From assembly GCA_019634165.1 (NCBI GenBank), contig JAHQVT010000012.1, forward strand, positions 53,528 to 117,527: a stretch of 64,000 nucleotides of DNA, written 5' to 3'. Made by a program: the position numbers and the translations under genes. Positions 8,283 through 20,763 of the stretch are shown in pieces. The first letter of the stretch is position 1. Each line of letters starts with the position of its first letter. The notes under the pieces were generated by a model. That model searched no databases. It saw nothing but the letters and a program-made list of their open reading frames with translations, and had not been told where the DNA came from. The DNA comes from Rhodospirillales bacterium. GTDB taxonomy: Bacteria > Pseudomonadota > Alphaproteobacteria > Rhodospirillales > Thalassospiraceae.

Positions 8283-9155
8283 AGTCTCGAGCGTGATGAT
8301 CGATGCCATGGCGTCGGGGTCGCCGTTTAATTGACGGGCCAGAATATAGGCGTTTCCGGCACACGGCATCCCGGCATAGAAAACCCCCATCGCCAACACC
8401 ATGCCATCAATCCCGGCAAGATGCAGGCAGATGCCCGTAATGATCGGAAGCACTGCCAACTTGATCGTGGTTGCAAGGGCAATGGCACCTAATGCCTGTT
8501 TATCCAAGATAAAGCGAAGACCTGCCCCCACGGAAAGCAGGCTAAGCGGCAAGGCAGCTGTTTTAAAAAGGGCCGCAGTATTTTCGATCGGAAGTGGGAC
8601 GTGAATATTGCTTACATTCAAAATTGCCCCAGCCCCCGCCGCTACGATGATCGGGTTTTTGATAACACCGCCGATGATACGTTTAACGTTGCTTTTGCCA
8701 CCACTAAACGCACTTAAAACCACAACACCAAGCAAATTGGTCGCAATCACCATCACGGCGACAAAGACGATGGCAAGTGCAAGGCCCTCAGCCCCATAAA
8801 GCGCATCGGCAACGGCAAGCAGTACGTAGCTGTTATAGCGCACCGATCCTTGAAAGATTGATGTAAATAGCGGTGTATTCTGCGTGATAAAAGGCCGCAG
8901 TAAAAGCAATGCGCCTGATACCCCAAGCGTTGCAGCAAGGGTAACCCCAACGGCGCCTCCTGCATGGCCGCTTGAAAAATCAGCCCGGTAAATCTCGACA
9001 ATCAAAAGCGATGGCAGCAACAGATAATAGGTCAGCCGATCAATCCCAGCCCAGATATCCGCACCCGTGATCAAATACCGTTTAAGCGCCGCCCCAACAA
9101 GGATGGCAGCAAAGATGGGAAAGATCGCAGCGATCAGTTCATAGGCAAGTTGCAT
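8229..9155 (-). CDS. AEC-family (auxin efflux carrier) transporter
   Basis: A 308-residue membrane protein with about ten hydrophobic helices in two halves, typical of AEC permeases. Marks include AIFPIFAAILVGAALKR at the N-terminus, SVRYNSYVLLAVADALYG near 104 and YAGMPCAGNAYILARQLNGD near 265; the last matches the family's P-x-(A/S)-x-N-(A/S)-Y segment. Bacterial members export or import organic acids or amino acids; the substrate is not predictable here. The 3' end overlaps the pseudouridine synthase by 54 bp on the other strand. Confidence 0.9.
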   Translation of the reverse strand: MQLAYELIAAIFPIFAAILVGAALKRYLITGADIWAGIDRLTYYLLLPSLLIVEIYRADFSSGHAGGAVGVTLAATLGVSGALLLLRPFITQNTPLFTSIFQGSVRYNSYVLLAVADALYGAEGLALAIVFVAVMVIATNLLGVVVLSAFSGGKSNVKRIIGGVIKNPIIVAAGAGAILNVSNIHVPLPIENTAALFKTAALPLSLLSVGAGLRFILDKQALGAIALATTIKLAVLPIITGICLHLAGIDGMVLAMGVFYAGMPCAGNAYILARQLNGDPDAMASIITLETLLSAFSVAVIAGVLSIN

Positions 9156-9218
9156 GACGTATGGGGCTCGTGGTGGGTAAGGGGCTGATTAAGCGGCGCG
9201 TTTATGATGATGGCTGGT

Positions 9219-9665
9219 TTAAACTTTGCGATTGTTATAATCGGCAAAGACCTGTTCGGGGGAATGATCGCGATATTGCTCGCAGATTTCCTCGAACTTT
9301 GGGTTGCTGATCAAAAGGTCGGCCGTGCTTTGATTACACGCGATAGGAACTTCATAAAGGTTCGCCAGCCGGATCAATGCTCTTACATCGACATCATGGG
9401 GATGCGGGGTCATTGGATCGGTGAAAAAGAACATCGCTTGGAGTTGGCGGTGCGCAATCATTGATCCAAGCTGCTGATCCCCACCAAATGGGCCACTTTT
9501 TAGCGGATTGATATCAAGTTCTGGGAACCGTTCCTGTAACACGCGCCCGGTGGTGCCGGTGGCAAAGATGCGGGTATTGGCAAAGCTGTCTTTGTGCTTT
9601 TCCAACCAGTCGGCCATTTCGCGTTTACGACGGTCATGGGCAACCACGCCGATGGATAAGGTCAT
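9219..9665 (-). CDS. mgsA: Methylglyoxal synthase
   Basis: A 148-residue enzyme converting dihydroxyacetone phosphate to methylglyoxal and phosphate, a bypass relieving phosphosugar stress. Clear family marks: VAHDRRK near residue 8 (catalytic Asp region), ATGTTGRVLQ near 36 (phosphate loop), SGPFGGDQQLGSMI near 57 with the catalytic Asp, and PMTPHPHDVDVRALIRL near 83 with the catalytic His. Length is normal for the family. It stands alone on the minus strand, with a 218-base gap upstream that holds the lpd terminator and presumably its promoter. Confidence 0.96.
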   Translation of the reverse strand: MTLSIGVVAHDRRKREMADWLEKHKDSFANTRIFATGTTGRVLQERFPELDINPLKSGPFGGDQQLGSMIAHRQLQAMFFFTDPMTPHPHDVDVRALIRLANLYEVPIACNQSTADLLISNPKFEEICEQYRDHSPEQVFADYNNRKV

Positions 9666-9830
9666 GTTCGGACTCCGGGCCTTTGATATTGATTTATCAT
9701 CCTAATCCCGAAGGCATCGAAAGGTCACGCGCCAAAAGTACGACAATTGTGCAAAACAGTTTTATCAGAAAGACTTAACAGGAATGCCAAGGCGGATTTG
9801 AAGACAAAGTAGCCCAATTCGAAAAACAAA

Positions 9831-9856
9831 ACGGCCGCCCCAAATGGAGCGGCCGT
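9831..9856 (-). terminator. Rho-independent terminator of lpd
   Basis: An 8-bp perfect stem (ACGGCCGC / GCGGCCGT) with a 10-base loop lies just past the lpd stop. Read on the minus strand it is followed by TTTTGTTTTTC. It would end the sucAB-lpd transcript before mgsA. Confidence 0.85.
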
Positions 9857-9883
9857 TTGCCGATCAGACAATAGTCTGATGAA

Positions 9884-11290
9884 TTACATATGGATCGCGC
9901 GTTTGTCGGCGTCCATTGCGGCTTCCTTGACGGATTCGCCAAGAGCCGGATGGGCGTGACAGGTACGTGCAATGTCTTCGGCAGATGCGCCATATTCCAT
10001 CGCCAGAACCACTTCGGCAATCAGATCGCCAGCAGCCGGACCGACAATATGCGCGCCGACGACACGGTGCGTTTTCTTGTCTTCAAGGATTTTGACGAAC
10101 CCTTCGGTGCTTTCCATTGCTTTGGCGCGACCATTGGCGGTGAAGGGGAATTTGCCGACTTTATAGTCAACGCCTTCTTCCTTCAGCTGCTCTTCGGTTT
10201 TGCCAACAGCAGCAACTTCTGGCCAGGTGTAAACAACACCAGGGACCTTGCCGTAATCGACATGGCCGTCTTCGCCAGCAATCATTTCTGCCAGTGCAAC
10301 GCCGTCTTCCTCAGCCTTATGGGCCAGCATCGGACCGACGATGGTATCGCCAATCGCAAAGATGCCACCAACATTGGTCTGGAAATATTCGTCGGTTTTG
10401 ACACGACCGCGTTCGTCAAGTTCAACGCCAACTTTATCCAGGCCAAGGCCAGCAACATAAGGACGACGACCGATGGCAACCAGAACCACGTCTGCTTTGA
10501 TTTCCTGTGCATCGCCGCCTTTTGACGGTTCAACAGTCAGGGTCACACCAGACTTGGTGGCTTTTGCCGCAGTTACCTTATGGCCGAGTTTGAAGTCCAG
10601 ACCCTGCTTGGCAAAGATGCGCTGGGTCTGTTTGACCAGATCGCCATCCATGCCCGGCAGAATGCGGTCAAGGAATTCAACAACGGTGACTTCGGCACCC
10701 AGGCGACGCCAGACGGAACCCAGTTCCAGACCGATGACACCAGCGCCAATGACAACCATTTTCTTCGGCACTTTCGGAAGAACCAGTGCACCGGTCGAGG
10801 AGACGATGTTTTTCTCGTCAATTTCAACACCGGGCAGCGGGGTGACTTCCGAACCCGTCGCAATGACAATGTTCTTGGCATTCAGGGTTTCTTCGCCGCC
10901 ATCAAGAAGCGAAACCTTGACCGAGGTCGGCGAGGTGATCTCGCCAGCACCTTTGACATAGGTAACCTTGTTCTTCTTGAACAGGAATTCGATACCCTTG
11001 GTGTTGCTTTCTACAACCTTGTCCTTGCGGGCCATCATCTTTTCAAGATTGACCTTCGGCTTGGAAACTTCGATGCCGTGGGTATCGAAATGTTCCGTTG
11101 CTTCTTCGAACAGGTGTGACGAATGCAGCAATGCCTTGGACGGAATGCACCCGACATTCAGGCAGGTGCCGCCAAGTGCGCCACGTTTTTCAACGCAGGC
11201 AACTTTAAGGCCAAGCTGTGCGGCGCGGATGGCGCAAACATAACCGCCAGGACCGCCACCGATCACGACAATGTCGTAGTTCTCACTCAT
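9884..11290 (-). CDS. lpd: Dihydrolipoyl dehydrogenase (E3)
   Basis: A 468-residue FAD enzyme that reoxidises the dihydrolipoyl arm of 2-oxoacid dehydrogenase complexes and makes NADH. It has the FAD motif [10 protein letters not shown] near residue 11, the redox-active disulphide [12 protein letters not shown] near 41, the NAD motif [13 protein letters not shown] near 182, [20 protein letters not shown] near 308, and the C-terminal [13 protein letters not shown] with the catalytic His-Glu pair. The gene follows sucB by 24 bp, so this copy serves the 2-oxoglutarate dehydrogenase complex. A strong terminator closes the operon. Confidence 0.97.
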   Translation of the reverse strand: MSENYDIVVIGGGPGGYVCAIRAAQLGLKVACVEKRGALGGTCLNVGCIPSKALLHSSHLFEEATEHFDTHGIEVSKPKVNLEKMMARKDKVVESNTKGIEFLFKKNKVTYVKGAGEITSPTSVKVSLLDGGEETLNAKNIVIATGSEVTPLPGVEIDEKNIVSSTGALVLPKVPKKMVVIGAGVIGLELGSVWRRLGAEVTVVEFLDRILPGMDGDLVKQTQRIFAKQGLDFKLGHKVTAAKATKSGVTLTVEPSKGGDAQEIKADVVLVAIGRRPYVAGLGLDKVGVELDERGRVKTDEYFQTNVGGIFAIGDTIVGPMLAHKAEEDGVALAEMIAGEDGHVDYGKVPGVVYTWPEVAAVGKTEEQLKEEGVDYKVGKFPFTANGRAKAMESTEGFVKILEDKKTHRVVGAHIVGPAAGDLIAEVVLAMEYGASAEDIARTCHAHPALGESVKEAAMDADKRAIHM

Positions 11291-11314
11291 GAGTTCTGTG
11301 ATCCTTTTGTCTGA

Positions 11315-12580
11315 TCAGATGTCGAGCAGGATGCGTTCCGGGTTCTCGATGCATTCCTTGACGCGTACCAAGAAGGAAACGGCTTCGCGGCCGTCAATGA
11401 TACGGTGGTCATAGGACAGAGCCAGATACATCATCGGACGAATTTCGACTTTGCCGTCGATTGCGACCGGGCGCATCTGGGTTTTATGCATGCCGAGAAT
11501 ACCGGACTGCGGTGCGTTCAGGATCGGAGATGACAGAAGCGAACCAAAGACACCACCGTTCGAAATGGTGAAGGAGCCGCCGGTCATTTCGTCCATGCCA
11601 AGCTTGCCGTCACGTGCACGCTTGCCGAAATCGACAATGGTGCTTTCCAGATCAGCAAAGTTCTTTTCTTCTGCCGAACGGATAACCGGAACAACCAGAC
11701 CCTGCGGCGTACCAACGGCAACGCCGATGTCACAGTAGTTTTTATAGATGAAGCTGGTGCCGTCGATTTCGGCATTAACAGCCGGCCATTCTTTCAGCGC
11801 CGTGGTGCAGGCTTTGATGAAGAAGGACATGAAGCCAAGCTTCACGCCGTGTTTCTTCTCGAAACCGTCTTTGTATTTGTTACGGCAAGCCAGAAGGTTG
11901 GTCATGTCCACTTCGTTATAAGTGGTCAGCATGGCCGCAGTGTTCTGAGCTTCTTTCAAACGGCGCGCGATGGTCTGGCGCAGTTTGGACATTTTGACAC
12001 GCTCTTCACCGTCGCGCAGGGCACGTTCAGGTTTCGGCGCTGCCGGTGCGGTGGCGACCGGTGCCGCAGCACGCGGTGCCGGTTTGCCACCAGCAAGATA
12101 ATCCATGACGTCACCCTTGGTCAGACGACCGTCTTTGCCGGTTGCCGGGATGGCAGCCGGGTCAAGATTGTTGTCTTCGACCAGTTTGCGTACTGCCGGC
12201 GGCAGCGGGTGATCGGTATTGGCTGCGGTCGCAGCGGCTGGTGCGGCTGCAGGTGCCGGAGCAGCAGCAGGTGCTGCTTTCTCTTCTTTGGTCGGTGCGG
12301 CTTCTGCTTTTTCTTCTGCCGGAGCAGCAGCAGCGCCTTCGGCACCTTCGTTGATCATGGCGATAAGGGCGCCAACTTCAACTTCGTCGCCTTCAGCAAC
12401 AACCAGTTCAGCAATCGCGCCGGCAACCGGTGCGTTAACTTCTACAGTTACTTTGTCGGTTTCAAGTTCGACAATCGGTTCATCGGCAGCAACAGCTTCA
12501 CCGACTTTTTTGTACCATTTTGCCACTGTGGCTTCGGATACAGACTCGCCCAGCGCGGGAACTTTAACTTCAGTCGCCAT
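11315..12580 (-). CDS. sucB: Dihydrolipoyllysine succinyltransferase, E2 of 2-oxoglutarate dehydrogenase
   Basis: A 421-residue E2 component that passes the succinyl group from lipoamide to CoA. Domains in order: one lipoyl domain (residues 1-75, modified Lys in [11 protein letters not shown]), an Ala/Pro/Glu-rich flexible linker, the E1/E3-binding domain ([15 protein letters not shown] near 127), a second linker, and the catalytic domain with [12 protein letters not shown] near 391 (active-site His). I chose ATG 12580 because GAGGAAAAA precedes it and the mature [13 protein letters not shown] start is typical; an upstream ATG at 12625 lacks that support. It sits between sucA and lpd. Confidence 0.96.
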   Translation of the reverse strand: MATEVKVPALGESVSEATVAKWYKKVGEAVAADEPIVELETDKVTVEVNAPVAGAIAELVVAEGDEVEVGALIAMINEGAEGAAAAPAEEKAEAAPTKEEKAAPAAAPAPAAAPAAATAANTDHPLPPAVRKLVEDNNLDPAAIPATGKDGRLTKGDVMDYLAGGKPAPRAAAPVATAPAAPKPERALRDGEERVKMSKLRQTIARRLKEAQNTAAMLTTYNEVDMTNLLACRNKYKDGFEKKHGVKLGFMSFFIKACTTALKEWPAVNAEIDGTSFIYKNYCDIGVAVGTPQGLVVPVIRSAEEKNFADLESTIVDFGKRARDGKLGMDEMTGGSFTISNGGVFGSLLSSPILNAPQSGILGMHKTQMRPVAIDGKVEIRPMMYLALSYDHRIIDGREAVSFLVRVKECIENPERILLDI

Positions 12581-12653
12581 TTTTTCCTCGACCGTTTTTT
12601 CAATCAGGCAGTGTGGGTCTGCCATGATGCGAATGAATTCTAAATGAACGTAA

Positions 12654-12679
12654 CGAACGGGCGATTTCTCGCCCGTTCG
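12654..12679 (-). other. Intercistronic hairpin between sucA and sucB
   Basis: An 11-bp perfect stem (CGAACGGGCGA / TCGCCCGTTCG) closes a four-base loop that reads GAAA in the minus-strand RNA, a stable GNRA tetraloop. No T-run follows, so it is more likely an mRNA-stabilising or processing element than a terminator. Confidence 0.6.
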
Positions 12680-12685
12680 GTAAAG

Positions 12686-15601
12686 TTATTTGACGCTTAG
12701 TGCCGCATCGACCAATTCGGCCTGTTCACGCAAGTGGGCTTTCAGAAGACCCGTTGCTGGCGAAGCGGATGCTGCGCGACCGACATAGACGGGACGACCC
12801 GTCTTGTGTTTGATGCTGGCAAGCGTGGCTTCGATACGACGATCAACGAAGTACCAAGAACCCATGTTTTCAGATTCTTCCTGACACCAGACAACATCAG
12901 CGTTCGGATATTTGGCCAGTTCGGTTGCCAGTTCTTTTTCCGGCCACGGATAAAGCTGTTCAACACGGACAAGCGCGACATCATCAATGCCACGGTTTTC
13001 GCGTTCGGCAAGAAGGTCGTAGTAAACCTTACCTGCAGATAGAACGACGCGTTTGACCTTTTTGTCATCGGCAAGCTTGCCGGTTTCACTGATCACAGGA
13101 AGGAATGTTGTACCTGCGCCAAATGCGGACAGGGGCGACACAGCCTGTTTGTGACGCAGAAGCGATTTCGGCGTCATCAGGATCAGCGGTTTACGGAACG
13201 AGCGACGAATCTGACGGCGCAGGATGTGATAATAGTTTGCAGGGGTCGTGACATTGGCCACCTGCATGTTGTTTTCACCACAAAGCTGCAGGTAACGTTC
13301 CAGACGTGCAGAACTATGTTCTGGACCCTGGCCTTCGTAACCATGCGGCAGAAGCATCACCAGACCCGACATACGCAGCCATTTGGCTTCGCCCGAGCTG
13401 ATGAACTGGTCAATGATAACCTGTGCACCGTTGGCAAAATCACCGAATTGGGCTTCCCAAAGAACCAGCGAATGTGGTTCTGCAAGGGTGATGCCGTATT
13501 CAAAGCCAAGAACACCTGCTTCGGACAGTGGCGAGTTGAGAACTTCAAGCTCGGCCTGACCGGTACGGATGTTGTTTAGCGGGGTGTATTTTGCTTCGGT
13601 GGTCTGATCGACCAATTTGGCATGACGTTGCGAGAAGGTCCCGCGTTGGCAATCCTGACCAGACAAACGAACCGGGGTTCCTTCACACATCAAGGTACCA
13701 AATGCTAATGCCTCGGCGGTGGCCCAATCAAAGCCTTCGCCGGTTTCAAACATCTTGGCTTTGGCCTTGAGCTGGCGAAGGATTTTTTTGTTGATGTTGT
13801 AATCGCTTGGCGGGGTGGACAAAGCGCGCCCAACTTCGGCAAGCAAATCATCTTCAACACCGGTTTCACCAGTCCAGTCGGCATCTTCACCATGCGAGGA
13901 TGCAAGCCCCGACCATTTACCTTCAAGCCAGTCAGCTTTGTTCGGACGGTAGTTTTCTGACGCCTTGAATTCTTCATCAAGATAGCTCTGGAATGACTTG
14001 TCCAGTTCCTTGATGCGTTCTTCGGTCAGAAGACCTTCCTTGATCAACTGCTGTGCATAAATGTCTTTGGTGGTCGGGTGTTTACCGATCACGTCATACA
14101 TTTTTGGCTGGGTGAATGCCGGCTCATCGCTTTCATTGTGGCCAAAGCGGCGATAGCAGAACATGTCGATGACAACGTCCTGTTTGAATTCCTGACGGAA
14201 TTCAGTCGCGATACGCGCAGCATGAACCACAGCTTCGGGATCATCTCCGTTTACGTGCAGGATTGGTGCCTGTACGACTTTGGCAATGTCCGAGCAATAA
14301 GGCGAAGAACGTGAATCGGTTGGTTTGGTCGTGAAACCGATCTGGTTATTGACGACAAAGTGGATCGTACCGCCGGTACGATACCCTTTGAGGTGCGACA
14401 GATCGAAGGTTTCTGCGACAAGACCCTGACCGGCAAAGGCCGCATCACCGTGCAGGAGGATACCCATAACCTGCTCGCGATTGGTGTCTTTGCGTTGGGC
14501 CTGTTTGGCGCGGACCTTACCCAGAACAACGGTGTTCACAGCCTCAAGGTGAGACGGGTTTGCCGTCAGCGAGAGGTGAACAACATTGCCATCAAATTCG
14601 CGGTCGGCAGATGTGCCAAGGTGATATTTAACGTCACCTGAGCCCATCACATCTTCCGGCTTGGACGGGTTGCCCATGAATTCCGAGAAGATTGCCTGGA
14701 ACGGTTTGTTCAGAACGTTCGCCAGAACGTTCAGACGGCCACGGTGCGGCATGCCAAATACAACCTCGCGGATGCCAAGCTGGCTCCCACGTTTGAGGAT
14801 CTGTTCCATGGCCGGCATCAGGGCTTCGCCACCATCAATACCGAAACGTTTGGTCCCGACATATTTGGTATGCAGATAATTTTCGAAACCTTCGGCTTCT
14901 ACCAAGCGCTCAAGGATGGCTTCCTTGCCGCGTGCAGTAAACTGCGTCTGGTTACCGATGCTTTCGATACGCTGTTGAATCCATGACTTCTGTTCAGGTT
15001 CCTGAATGTGCATGAATTCAATACCGATCGACCCGCAATAGGTTTTGCGCGCAAGCGATACGATCTGGCGGATGGTCGCGGTTTCAAGGCCAAGGACATT
15101 GGCGATGAAAATCGGACGGTCCAGATCGGCTTCGGTAAAGCCATAGGTCTTGGGATCAAGTTCTGGATGCGGATCACGCGGCGCAATGCCAAGCGGATCA
15201 AGATTGGCTTCCAGATGTCCGCGCACGCGGAAAGAACGGATCAACATCAGTGCGCGAATGGAATCATTGGCCGCAGCACGGATGGCGTCAGAATTGACCT
15301 GACCAGCCGAAGGTGCTGCATGAGCTGCCGGCGCGTAACCCATCATCGGGGCTGGGCGTTCGGCATGCCCTTGTGAGACGTCGTATCCCTCCATGCCGCC
15401 AACAACCTTGGTTTCCCGTGGCTGCCAGCTTGGCCCACGCATTTCTGCGAGGAGTTCAGAGGCGTCGTCCTGCAACCCGTCAAAAAACTCAGCCCAGCTT
15501 TGATCAACCGCAGACGGGCTTTCCAAATACCGGGCGTAGAGTTCAGCGATGTAGGTTGCGTTCGACTCGTTCAGAATCGTGTCGAGATCTTGAGGTTTCA
15601 T
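12686..15601 (-). CDS. sucA: 2-oxoglutarate dehydrogenase E1 component
   Basis: A 971-residue thiamine-diphosphate enzyme that decarboxylates 2-oxoglutarate and loads succinyl groups onto the E2 lipoyl arm. The N-terminal helix NATYIAELYARYLESP is the E2-binding segment of this family. GIREVVFGMPHRGRLNVLAN near 277, LHGDAAFAGQGLVAETFDL near 390 and FGHNESDEPAFTQP near 483 are TPP-site motifs, and the C-terminal transketolase-like domain has the LLPHGYEGQGPEHSSAR signature near 760. Length is normal for the family. It is downstream of sucD by 70 bases and leads into sucB. Confidence 0.97.
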   Translation of the reverse strand: MKPQDLDTILNESNATYIAELYARYLESPSAVDQSWAEFFDGLQDDASELLAEMRGPSWQPRETKVVGGMEGYDVSQGHAERPAPMMGYAPAAHAAPSAGQVNSDAIRAAANDSIRALMLIRSFRVRGHLEANLDPLGIAPRDPHPELDPKTYGFTEADLDRPIFIANVLGLETATIRQIVSLARKTYCGSIGIEFMHIQEPEQKSWIQQRIESIGNQTQFTARGKEAILERLVEAEGFENYLHTKYVGTKRFGIDGGEALMPAMEQILKRGSQLGIREVVFGMPHRGRLNVLANVLNKPFQAIFSEFMGNPSKPEDVMGSGDVKYHLGTSADREFDGNVVHLSLTANPSHLEAVNTVVLGKVRAKQAQRKDTNREQVMGILLHGDAAFAGQGLVAETFDLSHLKGYRTGGTIHFVVNNQIGFTTKPTDSRSSPYCSDIAKVVQAPILHVNGDDPEAVVHAARIATEFRQEFKQDVVIDMFCYRRFGHNESDEPAFTQPKMYDVIGKHPTTKDIYAQQLIKEGLLTEERIKELDKSFQSYLDEEFKASENYRPNKADWLEGKWSGLASSHGEDADWTGETGVEDDLLAEVGRALSTPPSDYNINKKILRQLKAKAKMFETGEGFDWATAEALAFGTLMCEGTPVRLSGQDCQRGTFSQRHAKLVDQTTEAKYTPLNNIRTGQAELEVLNSPLSEAGVLGFEYGITLAEPHSLVLWEAQFGDFANGAQVIIDQFISSGEAKWLRMSGLVMLLPHGYEGQGPEHSSARLERYLQLCGENNMQVANVTTPANYYHILRRQIRRSFRKPLILMTPKSLLRHKQAVSPLSAFGAGTTFLPVISETGKLADDKKVKRVVLSAGKVYYDLLAERENRGIDDVALVRVEQLYPWPEKELATELAKYPNADVVWCQEESENMGSWYFVDRRIEATLASIKHKTGRPVYVGRAASASPATGLLKAHLREQAELVDAALSVK

Positions 15602-15671
15602 TTGTGGTCTTGGAAGGCATGGTCCCCAAGAAGGACCACGCCCCCCCTTGCCTTTCCTCTGACTACCCAGA

Positions 15672-16547
15672 TTAGCCCTTCAAAGCCTTCAGCATCGTCG
15701 AGCCGAGGCTTGCAGGAGAATCCGCAACAAGAACGCCAGCGCTACGCATTGCGTCCATTTTTGCTTCTGCAGTACCCTGACCACCCGAGATGATCGCACC
15801 GGCATGGCCCATGCGTTTGCCCGGAGGTGCGGTTACACCTGCGATAAAGCCAGCAACTGGTTTCTTGACAGCCGAAGCTTTCAGGAACTCACATGCTTCT
15901 TCTTCTGCAGTACCACCGATCTCACCGATCATGATGATGCCTTCGGTTTCCGGATCCTTCAGGAACAGGTCAAGGCAATCGATGAAGTTGGTTCCGTTAA
16001 CCGGGTCACCACCAATACCGATACAGGTCGACTGACCCAGGCCTGCGGCCGTGGTCTGTGCAACTGCTTCGTAGGTGAGCGTACCGGAACGTGAAACGAT
16101 ACCGATTTTACCACGGCGGTGAATGTGACCCGGCATGATGCCGATTTTGCATTCGTCCGGCGTGATGATACCCGGGCAGTTCGGGCCGATCAGGCGGGTC
16201 GAAGAACCTTCGAGCGCACGCTTGACGCGGACCATGTCAGCAACCGGAATACCTTCGGTGATACAGACAGCCAGTTCGATTTTTGCATCGATGGCTTCAA
16301 GAATTGCATCTGCTGCGAAGGGCGGCGGAACATAGATTACAGAAGCATTTGCTTCGGTAACGTGTTTCGCTTCAGCAACGGTGTTGAAAACCGGCAGGTC
16401 AAGGTGCTTGGTGCCGCCTTTACCCGGGGTTACGCCACCAACCATTTTCGTGCCATAGGCAATTGCTTGTTCGCTGTGGAAGGTACCCTGCGAACCAGTG
16501 AAACCCTGGCAGATAACTTTGGTGTTTTTATCGACGAGAACAGCCAT
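15672..16547 (-). CDS. sucD: Succinyl-CoA synthetase alpha subunit
   Basis: A 291-residue subunit carrying the CoA site and the phosphorylated His. Visible marks: [15 protein letters not shown] near 16 (CoA-binding Rossmann part), [20 protein letters not shown] near 123, and [20 protein letters not shown] near 245, whose His is the phospho-histidine. It starts only 2 bp after the sucC stop, so both subunits are made from one message at equal ratio. The gap to sucA has a 6-bp hairpin near 15620-15638 but no terminator. Confidence 0.97.
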   Translation of the reverse strand: MAVLVDKNTKVICQGFTGSQGTFHSEQAIAYGTKMVGGVTPGKGGTKHLDLPVFNTVAEAKHVTEANASVIYVPPPFAADAILEAIDAKIELAVCITEGIPVADMVRVKRALEGSSTRLIGPNCPGIITPDECKIGIMPGHIHRRGKIGIVSRSGTLTYEAVAQTTAAGLGQSTCIGIGGDPVNGTNFIDCLDLFLKDPETEGIIMIGEIGGTAEEEACEFLKASAVKKPVAGFIAGVTAPPGKRMGHAGAIISGGQGTAEAKMDAMRSAGVLVADSPASLGSTMLKALKG

Positions 16548-16549
16548 AG

Positions 16550-17749
16550 TTACGCGGCCTCCTTCACAGCTTTGACCACCTTCTCGGCGGCATCGGCAAG
16601 GTTATCAGCCGAAACAATCGGGAGACCCGATTCTTCGAGGATCTTCTTACCAAGTTCGACATTCGTACCTTCAAGGCGAACGACCAGCGGAACGTTCAGG
16701 CTGACTTCGCGGGCAGCTGCCACAACGCCGTCTGCAATCACATCGCAACGCATGATGCCGCCAAAGATGTTGACCAGGATGCCTTCGACATTCGGGTCAG
16801 ACAGGATCAGTTTGAAGGCCGTGGTAACGCGTTCTTTTGTTGCGCCGCCACCAACGTCAAGGAAGTTTGCCGGTGCGCCACCATAAAGCTTGATGATGTC
16901 CATGGTTGCCATGGCAAGGCCTGCGCCATTAACCATGCAGCCGATGGTGCCATCGAGCTTGATGTAGTTGAGGCTGTGTTTTGCAGCTTCAAGTTCAGCC
17001 GGGTTTTCTTCGTCTTCGTCGCGCAGGTTTTCGATGTCCGGATGACGGAACAGCGCGTTGTCGTCGAAGTTCATTTTGCAATCAAGCGCAATGATGTCGC
17101 CTTCACCGGTTACGACCAGCGGGTTGATTTCAACCATGGCTGCATCGGTGTCGAGGAAGCACTGGTACATTGCCGACATGAATTTGACAGCTTTGGAAAC
17201 CTGCTTGCCTTCAAGGCCAAGTGCGAATGCCAGTTTACGGCCGTGGAAGCCAGAGAAGCCAGCGGCCGGATCGATATCAACGGTGATGATCTTTTCCGGG
17301 GTTGCTTCTGCAACTTCTTCAATGTCCATACCGCCTTCGGTAGACGCCATGAAGATAACGCGCGAACAAGCGCGGTCGACGAGAACCGAAAGATACAGTT
17401 CACGTGCGATATCGCAGCCTTCTTCGATGTAAACGCGTTTGACTTCTTTGCCTTCAGGACCGGTCTGGTGGGTTACCAGGGTCGAACCAAGCATCTGTTC
17501 AGCGTTTACGCCAACTTCTTCGACGCTTTTGACAACGCGAACGCCGCCTTTATCGCCTGCTTTGGCTTCCTTGAAAGTGCCCTTACCGCGGCCACCTGCA
17601 TGGATCTGGGATTTCACCACGTAAACCGGACCAGCCTGTGACTGGGCAGCTTCGATGGCTTCCTGAGCGGTATATGCAACTTTGCCGTTCGGCACGGTCA
17701 CACCGTATTTGCGAAGAATTTCTTTCGCCTGGTACTCATGAATATTCAT
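16550..17749 (-). CDS. sucC: Succinyl-CoA synthetase beta subunit
   Basis: A 399-residue subunit with an N-terminal ATP-grasp domain ([17 protein letters not shown] start, [15 protein letters not shown] near 46) and a C-terminal ligase domain with [18 protein letters not shown] near 255 and [18 protein letters not shown] near 325. It makes ATP or GTP from succinyl-CoA; nucleotide choice cannot be read safely by eye. It is first of the sucCD pair, 186 bases below mdh, with the mdh terminator in that gap, so sucC probably has its own promoter. Confidence 0.97.
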   Translation of the reverse strand: MNIHEYQAKEILRKYGVTVPNGKVAYTAQEAIEAAQSQAGPVYVVKSQIHAGGRGKGTFKEAKAGDKGGVRVVKSVEEVGVNAEQMLGSTLVTHQTGPEGKEVKRVYIEEGCDIARELYLSVLVDRACSRVIFMASTEGGMDIEEVAEATPEKIITVDIDPAAGFSGFHGRKLAFALGLEGKQVSKAVKFMSAMYQCFLDTDAAMVEINPLVVTGEGDIIALDCKMNFDDNALFRHPDIENLRDEDEENPAELEAAKHSLNYIKLDGTIGCMVNGAGLAMATMDIIKLYGGAPANFLDVGGGATKERVTTAFKLILSDPNVEGILVNIFGGIMRCDVIADGVVAAAREVSLNVPLVVRLEGTNVELGKKILEESGLPIVSADNLADAAEKVVKAVKEAA

Positions 17750-17900
17750 GTTCGGTCGCTTTCTTGCCTTCCGTACGATTTCCTGTGGGTCAGAAATCGG
17801 GATTTCAATGTCCCCGTGATCTTGCGGGAGGGACTTTATTTGCGAGGCCCGCGATCATTGTCGCCATACGAAGTCGCCGTACAAACGCCAATGATTTAAA

Positions 17901-17929
17901 AATGGGCTGGTCACTGACCAGCCCATTTC
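17901..17929 (-). terminator. Rho-independent terminator of mdh
   Basis: A 12-bp perfect stem (AAATGGGCTGGT / ACCAGCCCATTT) with a 5-base loop follows the mdh stop; on the minus strand TTTTTAAATC comes next. It separates mdh from sucC transcription, at least in part. Confidence 0.85.
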
Positions 17930-17935
17930 GCGTTC

Positions 17936-19500
<1,565 letters not shown>

Positions 19501-20634
19501 TTACGTCAGGTGCGCCATGTCGAGATATTCCTGACTGCGCATTTCGGTCATGCGTGACACGGTACGCTGAAACTCAAACGAATAATCGCCGTCGGTGTAA
19601 ATGTCGGTCGGGTCGCATTCGATGGCGCAAATCAGTTTGGTTTTATGTTCATACATTGCATCGATCAAGGTGCCGAACCGTTTGGCCCAGTCGCGGCGTG
19701 CATCCGGAAGCATTGGGATGAAATCAATGACAATCGTATGGAAATGGGTGGCAAGTGCGATGTAATCGCCCGGACCAAGTGGGCGGGTGCATAATTCTTC
19801 AAAACTGAATTTGGCAACACCGGCACCAACAGCAGAAATTTCAATCTTGCGGGCTTTTATCGTCAGGCTATCGGGGGCGACACGTGCCCCTTCGGTCAAT
19901 GTTTTGAACATTTCATCGATTTTGCCTGCGGCTTCGTTCTGTGTGATCGGATACAGAAACACGTCGGCTGCCGTCAGGTTGCGCATGCGGTAGTCGGTCT
20001 GGCTCGCCAGTTCCAGAACATCAAGCTTTTGCTTGATCATATCAATGAAAGGCAAAAAGTTCTGGCGCTGCAGTCCGTCTTTGTAAAGGTCATCAGGCAT
20101 GCGGTTTGACGTGGTGACAATCACCACACCATGATCAAAAAGCTGTTCAAACAAACGTCCAAGGATCATGGCGTCGGTAATATCGGTGACCTGCATTTCA
20201 TCAAAACACAAAAGCCAAGCGTCATTGGCCAGATCCGCTGCAATTGGCGGGATCGGGTCGGCGTCATCTTTTTTCTTGGTCTGACGGTAACGATGCATGC
20301 GTTCATGCACATCCTGCATGAAGTCATGGAAATGAACCCGGCGCTTTTTTTCAATGTCGATGGTTTCATAAAACAAATCCATCAGCATTGATTTGCCACG
20401 ACCAACTTCACCGTAAATATACAGTCCCAACGGCGGGGTTGGCTCGTCGCGGCGGCGGGTTAGGCCGAACCGTTCGCGCCACCCACCTGTGCCGGTGGCA
20501 GGTTCATAATGAATCAGCGCATTTTTCAGACTTTGCAGTTTTTCCGCACAGAGTTCCTGCATCGGGTCGTGGGACAGCTCACCAGAGGTGATTTTCGCGC
20601 GATAACGTGAAAGCGGGCCGTCGGTCATCAACAT
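19501..20634 (-). CDS. zapE: ZapE / AFG1-family ATPase (cell division)
   Basis: A 377-residue AFG1-like P-loop ATPase. Walker A is YGEVGRGKSMLMDLFYE near residue 73; Walker B is LLCFDEMQVTDITDAMILG near 140; FDHGVVIVTTSNRMPDDLY near 168 is the sensor-1 region. In E. coli, ZapE interacts with the Z-ring and is needed under low oxygen or heat; in mitochondria the homologue handles misfolded membrane proteins. Position above mdh is a common alphaproteobacterial gene order. Length is normal. Confidence 0.93.
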   Translation of the reverse strand: MLMTDGPLSRYRAKITSGELSHDPMQELCAEKLQSLKNALIHYEPATGTGGWRERFGLTRRRDEPTPPLGLYIYGEVGRGKSMLMDLFYETIDIEKKRRVHFHDFMQDVHERMHRYRQTKKKDDADPIPPIAADLANDAWLLCFDEMQVTDITDAMILGRLFEQLFDHGVVIVTTSNRMPDDLYKDGLQRQNFLPFIDMIKQKLDVLELASQTDYRMRNLTAADVFLYPITQNEAAGKIDEMFKTLTEGARVAPDSLTIKARKIEISAVGAGVAKFSFEELCTRPLGPGDYIALATHFHTIVIDFIPMLPDARRDWAKRFGTLIDAMYEHKTKLICAIECDPTDIYTDGDYSFEFQRTVSRMTEMRSQEYLDMAHLT

Positions 20635-20763
20635 ATCTCGAATGCAGTGAAAGGAAAATGTGGGCGTTGGGCAATGTCATAGCGCCAAGAAGCATTGCAT
20701 TGCAATAAGGGGCTTTGCATTGCAGTTGCGTTTTCGGCACAGGTTATGACGCAATCGGTATTA

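Noticed and set aside
12121..12647. Long plus-strand ORFs opposite sucB
   Set aside because: They mirror the Ala/Pro-rich linker and give repetitive translations.
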